Part shown: positions 8,427 through 16,715 of the stretch, piece by piece
Position numbering within the stretch: position 1 is the stretch's first letter
Layout: the number at the start of each line of letters is the position of its first letter
Source: Brevibacillus brevis
Lineage (GTDB): Bacteria; Bacillota; Bacilli; Brevibacillales; Brevibacillaceae
Direction: 5' to 3'
NCBI RefSeq assembly: GCF_022026395.1
Contig: NZ_CP041767.1
Location: 5,428,501-5,492,500 of the forward strand
Length of the DNA stretch: 64,000 nt
Program-made: the position numbers and the translations under genes
The notes under the pieces: generated by a model
Database searches by the model: none
The model's input: only the letters and a program-made list of their open reading frames with translations
What the model was told of the DNA's origin: nothing

Positions 8427-9046
8427 GACTCCCAAAAATTTGGTGGGTATTATTTCTTGTATCTCTAGTGGTTATCGTTCCATTTATGTTTCCTTATTTA
8501 ACCTTTGATTCTGCAAACAGTCGAATCACGATTATTCCCGGCACTGTTCAGTATCCTTTATTAGTTGCTCATATCGTGTCTGCTTTCATTGCTCTTCTCA
8601 CTGGCTTTTTCCAGTTTGTCGATCGAATTCGCCTGAAGAACCCAAGGATACATCGTTTTCTTGGGAGAGTTTATGTGTACAGTGTGTTTATCAGCGGATT
8701 CCTCTCTTTAGCGAGTATCTTTTATGCAGAAAATTTCATGAAGGCAGCGAGCTTCCTGATTTTATCTTTGGCTTGGCTGTTCACTTGCTGGAAAGGGTAC
8801 CGTACCGCCATCAACAGGCAATATGAGGAACACCGAAAATGGATGATTCGCAGTTTTGGAATGACACTGGTTGCCGTAAGCGCGCGTCTGTTGGTGCCAG
8901 TATTACTCCTTCTGTATTTTATACTGCACGGTTTTTCTCTTCCGCATGGGATGGAAACGGTCATTGCAGAGGTATTGAATGTAAACATTTGGGCTGGGCT
9001 TATTCTTAATTTTGTTATTGTGGAGTGGGTTATATTGAAGAAATAG
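8423..9046 (+). CDS. DUF2306-type polytopic membrane protein
   Basis: A 207-residue protein with about six or seven transmembrane helices. It carries histidines in conserved helix positions (LVAHIVSAF, RIHRFLGRVYVYS and EEHRKWMIRSF), a layout seen in DUF2306 proteins, which recall haem-binding four-helix membrane proteins. Function is unknown. The start ATG overlaps the stop of the preceding gene by four bases and a strong terminator follows, so these two genes form a closed bicistronic unit. Confidence 0.7.
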   Translation: MRLPKIWWVLFLVSLVVIVPFMFPYLTFDSANSRITIIPGTVQYPLLVAHIVSAFIALLTGFFQFVDRIRLKNPRIHRFLGRVYVYSVFISGFLSLASIFYAENFMKAASFLILSLAWLFTCWKGYRTAINRQYEEHRKWMIRSFGMTLVAVSARLLVPVLLLLYFILHGFSLPHGMETVIAEVLNVNIWAGLILNFVIVEWVILKK

Positions 9047-9090
9047 GCTGTCTTCGTCACGCCACATGAGCTTGGAGTGGTAGAGCAAAG

Positions 9091-9129
9091 AAGGACTGTC
9101 TCGATCGTTGAATCGGGACAGTCCTTTTT
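9091..9129 (+). terminator. Terminator after the two-gene membrane-protein operon
   Basis: Perfect 10-bp stem AAGGACTGTC/GACAGTCCTT followed by a T run. Confidence 0.85.
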
Positions 9130-9194
9130 GTAGATCGGTATTCGTCAGACACGGCTTTTCACCCAGGAATCAGCAAACTAACGAGGAAAGTAAC

Positions 9195-9839
9195 CTAGAA
9201 GTAAGAGTTTCGATGCAGACTGCGTTTGCTTTTTTCTAGTGTCTTGATCAGCAAATATTTTTGTACGCCCTTGGATTTGGCAATGGCCAGTTGACCGTAT
9301 TGTTCTGCTTCTGCCATGTTTCCTTGGTGATAGGCCACTTCAGCATTGAGTAACAACTGGTAGATATGGTTTTTGATCGCGGAGCGGTGTTGGATGTAGG
9401 CATCTTGGTTGTTTTTTAGTAATGCTAAATGTGCGGAGTAATAGTGACGATGCTCGATTGAATCAATCTTGCCGAGTGCTTTTTCTACTAGATCGTAGTT
9501 GTTGCGATGGAGTTCTACCACTACGGTGATGTAGGCGCGAAGTTTATCGGATGTGATTTTTGCTAGTTCTTTCTCGGCTTCCGCCTCGTTGTCGTGTAGA
9601 TAGGCGTACAAGAAACGGTAGTAGGGTTGTTTTGAATGTTTGACGTAGTGTTCAACTGTTCTCATGTTGGTGCTGAATTTGAAAATATAGAGGTCTTTGC
9701 TGATGAGAAGGACGAAAGCGATTATGAAAAAGGTGATCCATACGATTGGGGTAGGTTCTATGTCTAGGAAGGAGAATGTTAAGCCACCTGCGGCTCCGAG
9801 GAGGATCATGGTTAGTAGGTTTCGTAGAGTGGAAGACAT
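9195..9839 (-). CDS. Membrane-anchored protein with helical-repeat C-terminus
   Basis: A 214-residue protein not recognised as a named gene. Two hydrophobic helices (about residues 8-26 and 32-48) are followed by a soluble helical part. In it, the phrases EAEAEKELAKI, YDLVEKALGKI and AYHQGNMAEAEQYGQLAI have the A/G/Y spacing of tetratricopeptide repeats, so it may hold a partner protein at the membrane. AAAGGAGC precedes the ATG. It lies just outside the island boundary and is presumably core genome. No operon partner is visible. Confidence 0.7.
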   Translation of the reverse strand: MSSTLRNLLTMILLGAAGGLTFSFLDIEPTPIVWITFFIIAFVLLISKDLYIFKFSTNMRTVEHYVKHSKQPYYRFLYAYLHDNEAEAEKELAKITSDKLRAYITVVVELHRNNYDLVEKALGKIDSIEHRHYYSAHLALLKNNQDAYIQHRSAIKNHIYQLLLNAEVAYHQGNMAEAEQYGQLAIAKSKGVQKYLLIKTLEKSKRSLHRNSYF

Positions 9840-9992
9840 GGTGGTGGTGCTCCTTTGGTTTTGAGATTATTCTTTTAGTTTAGCATAAGAGAGAGACCCT
9901 GCACCCAAAAATTGGGCGAGGAGTCTTTAGTGGGGTTTATGGAACGCTTCTCATAGCTGTCCAAAGTTTCTCACATCAATGCGCCCAGACAC

Positions 9993-10018
9993 AAAAAAAC
10001 CACCCTAATCAGGTGGCT
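9993..10018 (-). terminator. Terminator behind the displaced ssrA 3' fragment (original ssrA terminator)
   Basis: Stem CCACC/GGTGG followed by seven T on the minus strand, 16 bases past the CCA end of the ssrA fragment. A similar but diverged hairpin follows the intact ssrA at 23050-23068. Confidence 0.75.
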
Positions 10019-10033
10019 TCACTTTATGTATTT

Positions 10034-10270
10034 GGTGGAGGCGGGGGGATTCGAACCCCCGTCCGAAAACAGCGATACATGAGCATCTCCGAGCGCAGTC
10101 ACTCATTTAAATTTCGGTACCGGATTCGCGGAGTGACGCGCTGACCCGTTACCTAGCCTGATTGATCTTCTTCCTTCGGCTCCAGGCGGAAGCCTCCGGC
10201 GTATCCCACTAAAGTTGAGCGCTAGTCATGCCACATGGGCGATGGAATGGTAGCGCCTCACTGGTTATTA
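10034..10270 (-). repeat. Island end: 237-bp duplicate of the 3' part of ssrA
   Basis: By eye, bases 10034-10270 are identical to 23085-23321. In ssrA orientation the copy begins exactly at the T of the first tag stop codon and runs through the pseudoknots, the tRNA-like 3' domain and the CCA end. It lacks the 5' tRNA-like half, the tag and any promoter, so it is not a working tmRNA by itself. It encodes a full CCA (reads CCTCCACCA), unlike the intact gene at the other end. This is the signature of an element integrated at ssrA, with this copy as the displaced original 3' end. Confidence 0.93.
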
Positions 10271-10339
10271 GTATAACTTTTGTCATAAACTTAACCTATT
10301 ATTTTTTAGTCCAATTTCTATTCTAATTAAGTTTTCCGA

Positions 10340-11386
10340 TTAAGCAGTGATCTCCCCACACAAGATCATTCTAAGCGTTTCGAATCGTCTATAACGTTTG
10401 ATCTTTGTGTTTGTACCCTCTAAACTTGCACCTTTATAATCTAAAATTGCTTGTATATATTCCTCTGATATTCGAGAATTTTCAAGTTCGTCATCTGATA
10501 TTTTATAGTACTCGCAAAAAGTGTTGAAATTATATATTTCCGTTTTAGAAATGTCTCTACCATTGGTTATAAACCAATACGCTAAAGTGAATAAAGTAAA
10601 GAGATGTACCTTACTTCTTGCAAACATACTATTGATTGATAAGAATTGATCAACAACTGCCAGCATTTTATTAAACATTAAATAATCATCTTCAAGTTCA
10701 TCATATGAATCGTTAAATGTATCATATACATTATTTATCAAGGACTGTGTTTCCGACTGAAACCCCAGTCTTAAAAATATTAGGATACTACTACAAAACT
10801 CTACATCTCTCATCCTTCTGACATCATTCTTCGAAAACACATCATATTTAGACCAAAAATCTAGGTTTGCTAGATCCTCTGAAAGCTTCAAGAAAAGACC
10901 ATTAAAATCTGCTTTACGCAACTCCTGTGGGTTTAGTGAATAACTAGTACTGTTCATTCTTAAAAAAATTCGCTTAATCGACTCAATATCAACATCAGAT
11001 ATTAATCTAACCACCAATTGATATTGCCAAATTGTTAACTTATCCGTATCCGCAAGTTCTTCAAAAGTGCTATTAGCATATGAGCAATCTGTAAATTCTA
11101 GCCATTTAGGATTAAGTCTAAACGTTGAATCTGAAATATAATCAAAGATTGCTCTAAGGCGTTGTTGACCATCAATTATTTCATATTTAATAATCCCGTC
11201 TTTTTTTGTTTCCCAAAGATAAATCTCAGGTATAGGATTACCTATTAATAACGTCTCTATTAAACGAATTTTATCTTTTTGCAACCATACATCTCTTCTT
11301 TGATAGTTTGGGTTAATAGTTAATTTGTCCTCTTGATAAAGATTCCAAAGATCATATACTGAGAAATTATTTAAAGTGATTCTCAT
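10340..11386 (-). CDS. DUF262-domain protein (GmrSD/ParB-like fold, no HNH domain)
   Basis: A 348-residue protein with the DUF262 hallmark IDGQQRL at residues 71-77, preceded by INPNYQRRDVW and followed by RIFLRMNS. DUF262 domains in GmrSD, SspE and BrxU sense nucleotides or modified DNA and hydrolyse NTP through the DGQQR motif. Those proteins usually add a DUF1524 HNH nuclease; here the C-terminus is only helical and ends in a basic RYRRFETLRM segment, so the nuclease is missing or supplied elsewhere. It overlaps the nucleotidyltransferase stop by one base (TAATG). The gene is visibly AT-rich compared with the core genome. A defence role is inferred. Confidence 0.78.
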   Translation of the reverse strand: MRITLNNFSVYDLWNLYQEDKLTINPNYQRRDVWLQKDKIRLIETLLIGNPIPEIYLWETKKDGIIKYEIIDGQQRLRAIFDYISDSTFRLNPKWLEFTDCSYANSTFEELADTDKLTIWQYQLVVRLISDVDIESIKRIFLRMNSTSYSLNPQELRKADFNGLFLKLSEDLANLDFWSKYDVFSKNDVRRMRDVEFCSSILIFLRLGFQSETQSLINNVYDTFNDSYDELEDDYLMFNKMLAVVDQFLSINSMFARSKVHLFTLFTLAYWFITNGRDISKTEIYNFNTFCEYYKISDDELENSRISEEYIQAILDYKGASLEGTNTKIKRYRRFETLRMILCGEITA

Positions 11387-12021
11387 TATTTTATTTCTCC
11401 CCGTAATATTTTATCTTTCACTTTGTTTATTGAGCCAATTTGATAGTTTTTTAGTCCGTCCCATGATTCATACAATCTAAAATTAACTTCATGTAGGATC
11501 TTAAAAGAAGTTTGGAAATCCTTTGTTAGAGAATTGATATTTGCATTCCAATCTTTAATTTCTGGATTATAATTAGGTGGGATCACGTCAGTAATCATAA
11601 ACTTACGGAATACAGCACTCGTTACATATTGATACTCATTAAAATTCTTACCAATTTTACCTCGATTACGCACTATTTCTAAGAGAACATCCCAGAAAAT
11701 TTTAAAGCGTCGATCACAAATTACGGCTATATCTACATCGGAAGCCTCTATTTCTCCATCGTCAAACTCGCGAAATCCTACAAATGAATTTTCTTTATAG
11801 CTAAACCCTATTTTCGCACTCCCTACAATACAGATATTGTTAAAGTGTATATTCAACCGATTAGCAATTAATCTCTTTAAGTCATCATAATACAACGAAC
11901 AATGTTCTGGGGGTATTTTAAGGATGTTACGAAAGTACCAGACATCATTGCCAAGAACAATGTTATTATATATTGTCTCATTTGACTGTTCTTCAAAGTA
12001 TTGCTTTGGATCAAAAGTCAT
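11386..12021 (-). CDS. Nucleotidyltransferase-fold protein paired with DUF262 gene
   Basis: A 211-residue protein with the pol-beta nucleotidyltransferase signature: GS at residues 67-68 and SDVDIAVI with aspartates at 95 and 97. The gap between GS and DxD is longer than usual (an insertion with acidic residues). It could transfer a nucleotide to protein, RNA or a small molecule. The gene is directly upstream of, and overlaps, the DUF262 gene, so they form a two-gene unit. AT-rich codon use and location in the island argue for horizontal origin. Relatives occur as toxin-antitoxin MNT domains and in defence loci, but I cannot place it in a named system. Confidence 0.7.
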   Translation of the reverse strand: MTFDPKQYFEEQSNETIYNNIVLGNDVWYFRNILKIPPEHCSLYYDDLKRLIANRLNIHFNNICIVGSAKIGFSYKENSFVGFREFDDGEIEASDVDIAVICDRRFKIFWDVLLEIVRNRGKIGKNFNEYQYVTSAVFRKFMITDVIPPNYNPEIKDWNANINSLTKDFQTSFKILHEVNFRLYESWDGLKNYQIGSINKVKDKILRGEIK

Positions 12022-12303
12022 TTAACAATTCACCCAGACCATTTGTATTTTATTTATTCTTAATTAGTGTGATAATGCTACTCGTAAAGTTTAATTTTAA
12101 GCTTGTCACATTTTTATTTATTCGTTCCAAAACACAATTCGATACTATACGCAATACTTAATTAATGGCATCGCAAATTGTAGTCTGTTCATCTTGATTC
12201 CTGCTCAACGATAAAATTATTTCATATTAACAGATTAAACTAAGCTAAATCGTACCCACTAATTTTATGAATCCTCTCTGTTCACTTTCTATTTAAGTTA
12301 AGT
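12022..12303. other. AT-rich spacer between the two defence operons
   Basis: No ORF with a ribosome binding site was found. It should contain the promoter for the nucleotidyltransferase-DUF262 pair and the end of the hsd transcript. No convincing terminator stem was seen. Confidence 0.45.
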
Positions 12304-15300
12304 TTATGAAGATACTGCATATATGGGCGAGGGTAAAGTTGGATAAGCATAGAAAATATGCTGAAACACCCGATGACTGACTTCTACAACTTCTTCGTCA
12401 CTAAAATTATCTACGGGTAATCCGGTTGTATCATCCCAAAGGAAGTCACGGATTACACTAAATACTGCATCCCGAGTTGATTCTTTCTCTTTCCAATGCT
12501 CCGTTTTCAATTTACCTTCCTTTAACATCTGCAACAATTGCACGGCTACTTGTTTAATTCTGTCTATTTCTTTTTTATTTAGATCTGGTTTCTTAAGCAG
12601 GTCAAAAATGGCTAGACTCTCCACATCCAAACCCTCGCGTACTGCTCGACTTTCTTCTTCACCAAGTTCTTGTACCAGTTTCAACAAAGCCTCGAACGTC
12701 TTCTCAATCGTACTACGGTCTTTTTCTCGGTTGTACTCTTCAACAATCTTCTCATAATGTTGCTGAAAGTTTGTACGGAGTGGATTCTGCTTTAGAAGGC
12801 GAGCTAATCGGTCTTCAATTGCATTCTTTAGATTTTGAACAGTTGTATTCTTCGTAGGGCTTTTTTCAAACTCCTTGCGTAGGCGTTCAAAATCGATGTC
12901 AGCGATATTGTATGGTGTACTTTCTTCTTTGACTTGTGCTGGAGCAGTAACAATTGCTTCGTCTACAATTTCATGTAGTTGCTGAATAATATCACTAATA
13001 TCTGCTTGCTGACGATCTTTTTCTAAACTCCGGTAAATAATGTTTATTGCATCGTAGTCCCTGCGATAATCGTTTACCCTCTGATCATTAAGGCAAGCTT
13101 TAAATTTCTTAAACACCGCACGGCACATGATTTCAAAACGCTTTCGTGTCTCATCATTTTGGTTCACGACATCTTTTGCCGTCATAATCGCCGCGTTCCG
13201 TTCAAAGCCAGTTTTCTGAATGATGTCATCTAGTGAGGCCCCACCTTCTTCTAAGAAAGCATGGACAAAAGCAATTGCTTCGTGCAAATCAGGTATCAAC
13301 TCAGTTGCTGGTTTTGTAGGATCAACATCTCCACCTGTAAAATCACGTCCACTATCTCCTTGACCTGCATAAGTCGCTAATGCTTGTCGTAGGTTTTTGA
13401 AAATACCACAGTAGTCAACAATCATTCCGTTATTTTTACCTTCACTCACACGGTTTGCACGAGCGATCGTCTGCATTAGTGTATGCGCCTTCAACGGTTT
13501 GTCGAGATAAAGCGTGGATAAACTTGGAACATCAAATCCTGTAAGCCACATAGCACATACAATAGCCACACGGAATGGGTGCTCCGCTTTTTTGAAAGCA
13601 GACTCAAGGTCGATGCGTTCACCGTTACTATTAACGAATCCCTCTTTAATCATTTTACGGTGTGGTTTAATGTCCAAATCCCATTTTTGAAACTTGGCTA
13701 CTTCGCCTTGCTCTTCACTCACTACGACTGCCATCTGGGTTTCCTTCATCCAATTGACTTGTCGTTGCCGATAAACCAAGTCTTGCTCATCCACGCTGTT
13801 TTGCAAATCACTTTCCAATTTCTGTGATCGTTCTTGCCAGTATCTTTGAATATAATTGTACATTCGAACACATGTAATTTTATCGATACACACCAGAATC
13901 GCTTTACCCGTTTCCCATGTAGTGGAGTAATGATCCACAAAGTCTTTGGCTATCTGCTCAAGACGTTTTTCTGCGGTGATGATATGATAATCTCGTTTCA
14001 ATTCGTTTTCTAATCGTTGCTCAACGTCAACATCTTCTAATTCGAGTTGTTCCAGCTTTTCAGCTATCCGCTCATTTAATTCATTCGTAGTGATTCCAAG
14101 TTTTTCTCCGCGTGCATCGTAATAAAGTGGGACGGTTGCCTTGTCTTCTACGGCCCTTTGGAAATCATAAGTAGAGATATAATCACCAAATGTCTGACGG
14201 GTGATTTCGTCATTACTAAACAAAGGTGTACCAGTAAATCCAATGTAGCTAGCGTTAGGCAATGCGTTACGTCTATTCAATGACAATCTTCCGTACTGAG
14301 TTCGATGTGCCTCGTCACTAATTACAATGATGTCGTCTCGAGTTGAATAAGGTTGGCTGGGGTCAACGTCTTGGTTAAATTTCTGAATGAGAGTAAAAAT
14401 GTAGGGTTTATGTTGAGTAAATAGAGTTCTCAAATTCTCTCCCGAAGAAGCCCTACATGGATCGCGATCGCTGACGAGTCCACAACCGGCAAAACTCTTA
14501 TAAATCTGCGAATCAAGGTCTTCTCGGTCGGTACAAATTATAAAAGTGAAGTTCCCACCCAGTTTACGGTGTACTTTTCTAGTAAAAAAGATAATGGAGT
14601 AGCTCTTACCAGATCCTTGTGTATGCCAATACACCCCTAGTTTTCCTTGGCGTTCATGACGTTCGGTAATGGAGTTTACCGCTCGATTTACGCCAAGAAA
14701 CTGATGGTTTTGAGCAAGAATTTTAACGGTACCCCCTGAGGACTCATCAAACAGGATAAAGTTTTCAAACAAGTCCATGAAGCTGTCCTTGTCACAAATA
14801 CCTTTCAGGAGCGTTTCCATGTCTACTACTCCCTTTTCCTCTTCCGCAAGGCGCTTCCATTCATGAAAATGCTCATATCGGCTAGACAGGGATCCCACTT
14901 TGGCTTCGATCCCATTTCCCAGCACAATAAACGCATTGTGGTGAAACAAATGTGGTACCGTGTCTTTGTAGTCGCTCAAGTTTTGTTCGTAAGCAATACG
15001 AATGTCTCGATTAACATTCTTTAGTTCCATAAACAATAAGGGGATGCCATTAACAAAGCCAACTATATCCGCACGGCGTGTATAGATATCCCCTTTTATC
15101 CAAAACTCACGGACGCATAAAAAATGATTGCTAGTCGCTTTTTTAAAATCGAATACTTTCAGCCGTTCCTTTTGGAGTACCTGGTTACTGTCGTGATACG
15201 TAACCAGTACACCATCTTTCAAAAGAGAATATTTTTCACGATTAATAGTGAGCATATTTTGACTCGTACTATATTCCTTGATCTGTCTTACTGCATCCTC

Positions 15301-15510
15301 ATATGCAGAGAAAGGTAATCCAGGGTTAAGTTCCTCTAACTTGTCCTGAAGGTAACGAACAAGAACAATTTCTTTTGGTGAGGTTCTTCCCAGTAAACTA
15401 TCTTTACCATAAGTTTCGGAGATAGCATTTACACTCTCCCAGCCAAGTACATTTTGCATGTACTCGGCCGTGGTTACTTGTACGAGAGTATCTTCGTTCA
15501 TACGGGTCAC
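12304..15510 (-). CDS. hsdR: Type I restriction enzyme R subunit (nuclease and translocase)
   Basis: A full-length 1068-residue HsdR. Order: PD-(D/E)xK nuclease with D148 and E162-x-K164 (MELKN), then the SF2 motor with Walker A QGSGKS at 298-303, the DEAH box at 399-402 and motif III FTGTPLF. A C-terminal helical region binds the methylase. It cuts unmodified DNA after ATP-driven translocation as R2M2S. It begins with GTG at 15510, eight bases after GGAGAG, and overlaps the hsdS stop by four bases (GTGA). The gene order M-S-R on one strand gives a complete operon. No lesions are seen, so restriction should be active. Confidence 0.95.
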   Translation of the reverse strand: MTRMNEDTLVQVTTAEYMQNVLGWESVNAISETYGKDSLLGRTSPKEIVLVRYLQDKLEELNPGLPFSAYEDAVRQIKEYSTSQNMLTINREKYSLLKDGVLVTYHDSNQVLQKERLKVFDFKKATSNHFLCVREFWIKGDIYTRRADIVGFVNGIPLLFMELKNVNRDIRIAYEQNLSDYKDTVPHLFHHNAFIVLGNGIEAKVGSLSSRYEHFHEWKRLAEEEKGVVDMETLLKGICDKDSFMDLFENFILFDESSGGTVKILAQNHQFLGVNRAVNSITERHERQGKLGVYWHTQGSGKSYSIIFFTRKVHRKLGGNFTFIICTDREDLDSQIYKSFAGCGLVSDRDPCRASSGENLRTLFTQHKPYIFTLIQKFNQDVDPSQPYSTRDDIIVISDEAHRTQYGRLSLNRRNALPNASYIGFTGTPLFSNDEITRQTFGDYISTYDFQRAVEDKATVPLYYDARGEKLGITTNELNERIAEKLEQLELEDVDVEQRLENELKRDYHIITAEKRLEQIAKDFVDHYSTTWETGKAILVCIDKITCVRMYNYIQRYWQERSQKLESDLQNSVDEQDLVYRQRQVNWMKETQMAVVVSEEQGEVAKFQKWDLDIKPHRKMIKEGFVNSNGERIDLESAFKKAEHPFRVAIVCAMWLTGFDVPSLSTLYLDKPLKAHTLMQTIARANRVSEGKNNGMIVDYCGIFKNLRQALATYAGQGDSGRDFTGGDVDPTKPATELIPDLHEAIAFVHAFLEEGGASLDDIIQKTGFERNAAIMTAKDVVNQNDETRKRFEIMCRAVFKKFKACLNDQRVNDYRRDYDAINIIYRSLEKDRQQADISDIIQQLHEIVDEAIVTAPAQVKEESTPYNIADIDFERLRKEFEKSPTKNTTVQNLKNAIEDRLARLLKQNPLRTNFQQHYEKIVEEYNREKDRSTIEKTFEALLKLVQELGEEESRAVREGLDVESLAIFDLLKKPDLNKKEIDRIKQVAVQLLQMLKEGKLKTEHWKEKESTRDAVFSVIRDFLWDDTTGLPVDNFSDEEVVEVSHRVFQHIFYAYPTLPSPIYAVSS

Positions 15511-16715
15511 AATTGGATCTCTCCTTTCATCAGACGTGGAAGTAGGAGGTCGCGGGCTTCAATTAATATGTCATTCTGCCTTTGTAAATTTGCAAGTGAT
15601 TCAAAGCAGTTTCTAGCAACCTCATTAAATTGCTCTAATAATGGGTTAGGTGGTAATACAAGTTGGAACTCGTTAAAGCAACTGATTTGAACGCGTTGCC
15701 GCCCTGAAGAACCGATCATACTCTTAATAGCATGTTCCCGAAAATCATAGGTTCGGGCTAAGCAATACACAAAATAAGAACTTACTCTAATTCCTCTTAG
15801 AACAATAAACTCTGTTGAACCACAGGCTACTTCTTCTTGCTGAAGAAAATTAACGTAAGCAGTTTTCCCATTCTCTAAGCAAGGAGTGATTCGAGCAAAA
15901 AGAGTATCACCATTACGAAATTTCCCCGAAGTAGGCTTGTCTCGATTCTCAACCTCCCTTAAATTGATCGTCATACCCGTTTCCGAGAGACTGGACATAG
16001 GAACATACCGAATTTCTTTTCCTTTTTCCACACGTTCTGCTGGGTTTATTTCAATAATTTCAGGCACAAACACTCTTCTCCATCCAATTGGAACTCCATC
16101 AATGATTTTCACATGCTCATGCCCGGGAAATCGTAAATCGACAAACCATTCCTTGTAGAGCAATCGGACTGACTCTTCCAAGAGAGCTATACGACGTTTG
16201 TTGTTTTCAATCAAGTAATCATAGGGAGAAAGAACTTCAATTATTTGTCTCTGTATGCTTCGTTCAGGGATAGGGACTGAGATTTGAGAAAGAACCTTTT
16301 GATTTAAATTGGATATATTTGTCCCACTTCCTAGTAATGATAATCTCTTGCGAAACTCAGACGATCTAAAAAAATACGCGTAAAATTTAGCCTCAACCTC
16401 AATAGATAAGCGAGCACGGATACAAAAGGCAGAAAACGATAAGTTTGCAGGTGGGTCTTCCACAAGTAATGAGCGGCCAACTAGATCCCTATTACCATTA
16501 CTCCTTACGAAAAGAATATCACCATTTTGTAAAAATGAATCATCATTGACTCCTACCGCACTAATCTCTCCAAGAGAACTATAATCTGGAACAAATCGAT
16601 CTCCAAAATCTTTTACGTTTATCATTAGGAGACCTGTTCCTTCATTTTCTTTTGTATAATTTAGTCCATTTCTGAATTCTGCAATTTGGCCAAGCATAAT
16701 TTCCTTCCAAGTCAT
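15507..16715 (-). CDS. hsdS: Type I restriction-modification specificity subunit
   Basis: A 402-residue HsdS with two target recognition domains (about residues 5-150 and 215-365). Each ends in the typical conserved phrase (NISNLNQKVLSQISVPIP; RVQISCFNEFQLVLPP) followed by a long helical spacer (about 160-200 and 370-400). It sets the bipartite DNA target of the methylase and nuclease. Its ATG overlaps the hsdM stop (ATGA), and its stop overlaps hsdR. Both TRDs appear intact. The recognised sequence cannot be predicted from sequence alone. Confidence 0.93.
   Translation of the reverse strand: MTWKEIMLGQIAEFRNGLNYTKENEGTGLLMINVKDFGDRFVPDYSSLGEISAVGVNDDSFLQNGDILFVRSNGNRDLVGRSLLVEDPPANLSFSAFCIRARLSIEVEAKFYAYFFRSSEFRKRLSLLGSGTNISNLNQKVLSQISVPIPERSIQRQIIEVLSPYDYLIENNKRRIALLEESVRLLYKEWFVDLRFPGHEHVKIIDGVPIGWRRVFVPEIIEINPAERVEKGKEIRYVPMSSLSETGMTINLREVENRDKPTSGKFRNGDTLFARITPCLENGKTAYVNFLQQEEVACGSTEFIVLRGIRVSSYFVYCLARTYDFREHAIKSMIGSSGRQRVQISCFNEFQLVLPPNPLLEQFNEVARNCFESLANLQRQNDILIEARDLLLPRLMKGEIQL

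Noticed and set aside
10034..10270. Could the left ssrA copy be half of a two-piece or permuted tmRNA?
   Set aside because: A complete one-piece ssrA is present at 23085-23440, and the copy has no promoter or 5' half; it is best explained as an integration scar.
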